From Shimia sp. R9_2 (GTDB lineage Bacteria; Pseudomonadota; Alphaproteobacteria; Rhodobacterales; Rhodobacteraceae), in NCBI RefSeq assembly GCF_017743735.1, contig NZ_JAGHRO010000006.1:62001-126000 (forward strand): 64,000 nucleotides of DNA. The letters are read 5' to 3'. Within the stretch, counting starts at the first letter, position 1; each line of letters starts with the position of its first letter. Below are positions 61,032 through 64,000 of this stretch, piece by piece. Below the pieces are notes generated by a model. That model was not told where the DNA came from. It ran no database searches and saw nothing but the letters and a program-made list of their open reading frames with translations. Made by a program: the position numbers and the translations under genes.

Positions 61032-63591
61032 TCACGATCCGACCGGGGACAACGATCAATTTCTTGGGCTGGGCCCCATCCAGCGCACGTGTCACAGCTT
61101 CATGGGCCAGCGCCAGTTTTTCAACCTCTTCTTTTGCGAGGTCTTTGGCCACGGTGATTTCGCCACGGCGTTTGCCGTTGATCTGGATCGGCAGGGTCAC
61201 ATTTGCCTCAACCAGCATCGCTTCATCGGCCACAGGCCAGGCCGCATCCACAACCATGCCTTCGCCGCCCAGCATCTGCCAGATGTCTTCAGACAGGTGC
61301 GGTGTCATCGGTGACATCAGCTGTGCCAGTGCCTTGGTGGCTTCACGTTTCGCGTCGCCCCCCGCTTTGGATTTCGCCAGCGTGTTGGTGAAGGCATAGA
61401 GTTTTGCGATGGAGGCGTTAAAGCCAAAGCTTTCCACACCCAATGTCACATCACGGATCGCCTTGTGCATCTCGCGCAGCAGGGTCTCATCGTCTTTGCC
61501 CGCGCCCGCAGGCATCTCTGCCACTTCGCTCGCAATACGGTGTACACGGCTCAGGTGCTTATAAGCCGCTTCCGCGCCAGACGCCGTCCATTCCACATCG
61601 CGCTCAGGCGGGCTGTCTGACAGCACAAACCAGCGGGCTGTATCGGCCCCAAAGGACGTGATGATGTCCACCGGATCCACCACGTTGTTTTTGGATTTGG
61701 ACATCTTGGCAGAGGGGGTCACCTCCACCGCCTCACCGGTCTCTTTCACAAAGGTGCCGCCGTCGCGCTCTTCCACTTCCGCAGGGTAGTGGTAAATCGT
61801 GCGGCCATTGTCATCGGTGCGCTCGGCGTTCTTATAGATCGCGTGGGTCACCATGCCTTGGGTGAAGAGCGCATCAAACGGCTCTTTGGCGCTTTCGGGC
61901 AGGTGGCCACAGATGTGCATCGCCCGCGCAAAGAAGCGCGAATAAAGCAGGTGCAAAATCGCGTGCTCAATGCCGCCGATATACTGATCGACGTTCATCC
62001 AATAAGCCGCGTCCTCCATAGAAGTCGGCGTGTCCGCCTGTGGCGCGGTGAAGCGCGCAAAATACCAGGAGCTGTCCACAAAGGTGTCCATGGTGTCTGT
62101 TTCACGCTGCGCAGGCGCGCCACAATTCGGGCAGCTGCAGTTGCGCCAGCTTGGGTGACGGTCGAGCGGATTGCCGGGTACGGAGAAATCAATCGCCTTG
62201 CCGTCCTCATCATAAGGCAGGGCAATCGGCAGGTTCTCTTTCTTCTCAGGCACCACGCCACAGCTTTCGCAATGCACAACCGGGATCGGGCAGCCCCAAT
62301 AGCGCTGACGGGACAGGCCCCAGTCGCGCAGGCGGAAGTTGGTCACACCTTTGCCCCAACCTGCGCTCTCGGCAAAGTCGATGGTGGTGTCGATGGCCTC
62401 TTGGCCGGTGGCCTCCTCCAGACCGGCAAAATGGTTCACCCATTTCACCTTTTCCTCTTTGCCGGGGACAAAAGCGGTGTTTTCCACCGGCACCTCGTTG
62501 CCAAGCGCAAAGAATGTGTCCGTGACCGGCAGGTCATACTTGCGGCAGAAATCAAGGTCGCGCTGGTCATGCGCCGGGCAGGCGAAAATCGCGCCGGTGC
62601 CGTAATCCATCAGGATGAAGTTCGCGATCCAGACTGGCAGCTCCCAATCCGGGTTCAGCGGGTGCTTCACGCGAATGCCGGTGTCATAGCCCAGCTTCTC
62701 TGCGGTTTCGATCGCCTCTTCCGTGGTCCCGCCCTTGCGGCACTCCGCCACAAATGCCGCAACCTCAGGGTTGGCGGCTTCAAGCTCTTTGGCAATCGGG
62801 TGATCCGGGGAAATGCCCACAAAAGACGCGCCCATCAGCGTGTCGGGGCGGGTGGTGTAAACGGTGATCGCCTCGCCGCCATCCACACGCTCAAAGCCAA
62901 ATTCCAGCCCGCGCGACTTGCCGATCCAGTTTTCCTGCATCAGGCGCACTTTCGCAGGCCAGTTTTCCAGCCCGTCCAGCGCGGTCAGCAGCTCATCGGA
63001 ATAGTCCGAAATCTTGAAGAACCACTGGGTCAGCTCGCGCCGTTCCACCAGCGCACCAGAGCGCCAGCCACGGCCGTTTTCCACCTGTTCATTGGCCAGA
63101 ACGGTCATGTCGACCGGGTCCCAGTTCACCACCGCGTTCTTGCGGTAGACGAGGCCTTTTTCGAGGAAATCCAGGAACAGCGCCTGTTGCTGGCCGTAGT
63201 AATCCTCATCACAGGTTGCAAACATTCGCGACCAGTCCAGCGACAGGCCCAGCGGCTTCATCTGCTCCACCATCGTGTCGATGTTGGAATAGGTCCAGTC
63301 CTTGGGGTGACCGCCACTCGCCATCGCCGCGTTTTCCGCAGGCATACCAAAGGCGTCAAAGCCCATCGGATGCAGCACATTGTGCCCGGTGGAAATTTTG
63401 TAGCGCGCGATCACGTCACCCATGGTGTAGTTGCGCACATGCCCCATATGCAGCTTGCCCGACGGGTAGGGGAACATCTCAAGCACGTAATACTTGGGCT
63501 TGCTTTCATCCCGAACGGCTTTGAAAGTCTCGGTCTTGGCCCAGGCTTCCTGCCAGCGGGCTTCAATCTCGGCGGGGCTGTAGCGCGACAT
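61018..63591 (-). CDS. leuS: Leucyl-tRNA synthetase
   Basis: An 857-aa class I aminoacyl-tRNA synthetase that charges tRNA-Leu. The HIGH motif is in [21 protein letters not shown] and the KMSKS in [13 protein letters not shown]; the CP1 editing domain shows [20 protein letters not shown]; a zinc-binding region [15 protein letters not shown] with CSCPNCGAP is present. C-terminal [20 protein letters not shown] is the anticodon/LeuRS extension. The operon leuS-lptE-holA starts here. Confidence 0.97.
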   Translation of the reverse strand: MSRYSPAEIEARWQEAWAKTETFKAVRDESKPKYYVLEMFPYPSGKLHMGHVRNYTMGDVIARYKISTGHNVLHPMGFDAFGMPAENAAMASGGHPKDWTYSNIDTMVEQMKPLGLSLDWSRMFATCDEDYYGQQQALFLDFLEKGLVYRKNAVVNWDPVDMTVLANEQVENGRGWRSGALVERRELTQWFFKISDYSDELLTALDGLENWPAKVRLMQENWIGKSRGLEFGFERVDGGEAITVYTTRPDTLMGASFVGISPDHPIAKELEAANPEVAAFVAECRKGGTTEEAIETAEKLGYDTGIRVKHPLNPDWELPVWIANFILMDYGTGAIFACPAHDQRDLDFCRKYDLPVTDTFFALGNEVPVENTAFVPGKEEKVKWVNHFAGLEEATGQEAIDTTIDFAESAGWGKGVTNFRLRDWGLSRQRYWGCPIPVVHCESCGVVPEKKENLPIALPYDEDGKAIDFSVPGNPLDRHPSWRNCSCPNCGAPAQRETDTMDTFVDSSWYFARFTAPQADTPTSMEDAAYWMNVDQYIGGIEHAILHLLYSRFFARAMHICGHLPESAKEPFDALFTQGMVTHAIYKNAERTDDNGRTIYHYPAEVEERDGGTFVKETGEAVEVTPSAKMSKSKNNVVDPVDIITSFGADTARWFVLSDSPPERDVEWTASGAEAAYKHLSRVHRIASEVAEMPAGAGKDDETLLREMHKAIRDVTLGVESFGFNASIAKLYAFTNTLAKSKAGGDAKREATKALAQLMSPMTPHLSEDIWQMLGGEGMVVDAAWPVADEAMLVEANVTLPIQINGKRRGEITVAKDLAKEEVEKLALAHEAVTRALDGAQPKKLIVVPGRIVNVVV

Positions 63592-63776
63592 AGGGTGTCA
63601 CCTTTTTGATTCTGGTCTCTGCCACCAAACACGTGGCGCGGGTTTTGGAAGGTGATAGGCCGCTCTGCGCCCTTGGTCCAGCAAGAAGCGGCGCATTTTA
63701 GGCGTCTGCTTGGCTTCTCAGCGCCGATTTCTACGTTATACAGTTCAAAACAGAAAATTTTGACAGGTACATTCGT

Positions 63777-64000
63777 TTGAAGATCCTTTTCATTCACCAG
63801 AATTTCCCTGGGCAGTTTAAGCATCTTGCACCAGAGCTGGCCGCGCGTGGCCATGACGTGCGCTGCATCACCCTACGTGTCACGGAGCCGGGAAATTGGA
63901 AGGGTGTTCAGATCTACCCTTACGGGATCAAGCGCAAACCCTCTCAGGGCTTGCATCCGTGGCTGGTGGATTTTGAAACCAAGGTGCTGCGGGCAGAGGC
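63777..64000 (+). CDS. Glycosyltransferase family 4 protein, N-terminal part
   Basis: Open at the right edge; about 74 residues visible. MKILFIHQNFPGQFKHLAPE followed by LAARGHDVRCITLRV and WKGVQIYPYGIKR is the N-terminus of the Glyco_trans_4_3 group of GT-B glycosyltransferases. It begins with TTG, with ACAGG about 9 bases upstream; no ATG fits. Probably acts in surface polysaccharide synthesis; the donor-binding C-terminal half is not in the window. Divergent from leuS. Confidence 0.82.
   Translation, partial: MKILFIHQNFPGQFKHLAPELAARGHDVRCITLRVTEPGNWKGVQIYPYGIKRKPSQGLHPWLVDFETKVLRAE

Overview
This window is GC-rich chromosomal DNA from an alphaproteobacterium, most likely a member of the Roseobacter group (Rhodobacterales). 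The case rests on a CcrM-type GANTC methyltransferase gene next to rnhB and in the neighbourhood of mutY-dciA-dsbA, an lpxK-waaA-DUF4170-phosphatase-pmbA block, a pair made of a TauE/SafE permease and a TIGR02186 protein, a Hint-domain protein, and an Irr-type operator upstream of nfuA. There is no rRNA, tRNA, CRISPR array, insertion sequence or prophage that I can see. Coding density is high and no gene-free stretch exceeds about 300 bases. The larger intergenic regions (3127-3364, 15146-15427, 39555-39805, 48752-49025, 50974-51176) are covered by the regulatory and terminator entries or held nothing else I could recognise.

Layout. 1-3126: divergent zur/znuA with a Zur-like operator between them, then a Tat-exported peptide-type binding protein. 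3365-8711: three genes for surface glycan-type glycosyltransferases, one with a degenerate tandem domain and one fused to an alpha/beta hydrolase. 8739-13188: a GntR-like LacI regulator, a DUF427-class III cyclase fusion, and three small membrane or exported proteins of unknown function. 13305-20362: rnhB, ccrM, a membrane class III cyclase, an AlkB-type hydroxylase, mutY, dciA and a DsbA-like protein. 20388-25106: lipid A/KDO genes with a phosphatase and pmbA. 25179-26854: TIGR02186 protein and TauE/SafE permease. 26963-32072: a BMP-family nucleoside-type ABC transporter operon. 32239-33825: rimI, tsaB and nfuA. 33946-35717: DUF5666 and DUF6502 proteins.

35850-47616 is the main accessory stretch, all on the + strand. 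It holds a three-gene operon (stand-alone adenylation enzyme, ferric-reductase-like membrane oxidoreductase, enoyl-CoA hydratase). This is followed by a five-gene set (zinc-ribbon/cyclase/AAA/TPR signalling protein, acetoacetate-decarboxylase-like protein, sugar-dehydrogenase small-subunit-like protein, GMC oxidoreductase, VioB-like ferritin-fold protein), the last four tightly overlapping. I do not know a described pathway with either composition, and these are the best candidates for an undescribed system.

47636-54265 (- strand): a Hint-domain protein, the first four genes of the S10 ribosomal operon (rpsJ-rplC-rplD-rplW) closed by a strong terminator instead of continuing into rplB, a universal stress protein, a branched-chain aminotransferase and a DUF2125 protein. 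54430-64000: SDR and enoyl-CoA hydratase pair, HNH protein, MscS channel, FAD enzyme, glutathione transferase, the leuS-lptE-holA operon and the start of a family-4 glycosyltransferase.

Three class III nucleotide cyclases of different architecture lie within about 35 kb, which suggests substantial cyclic-nucleotide signalling. All family assignments come from reading motifs by eye; no database search was run.
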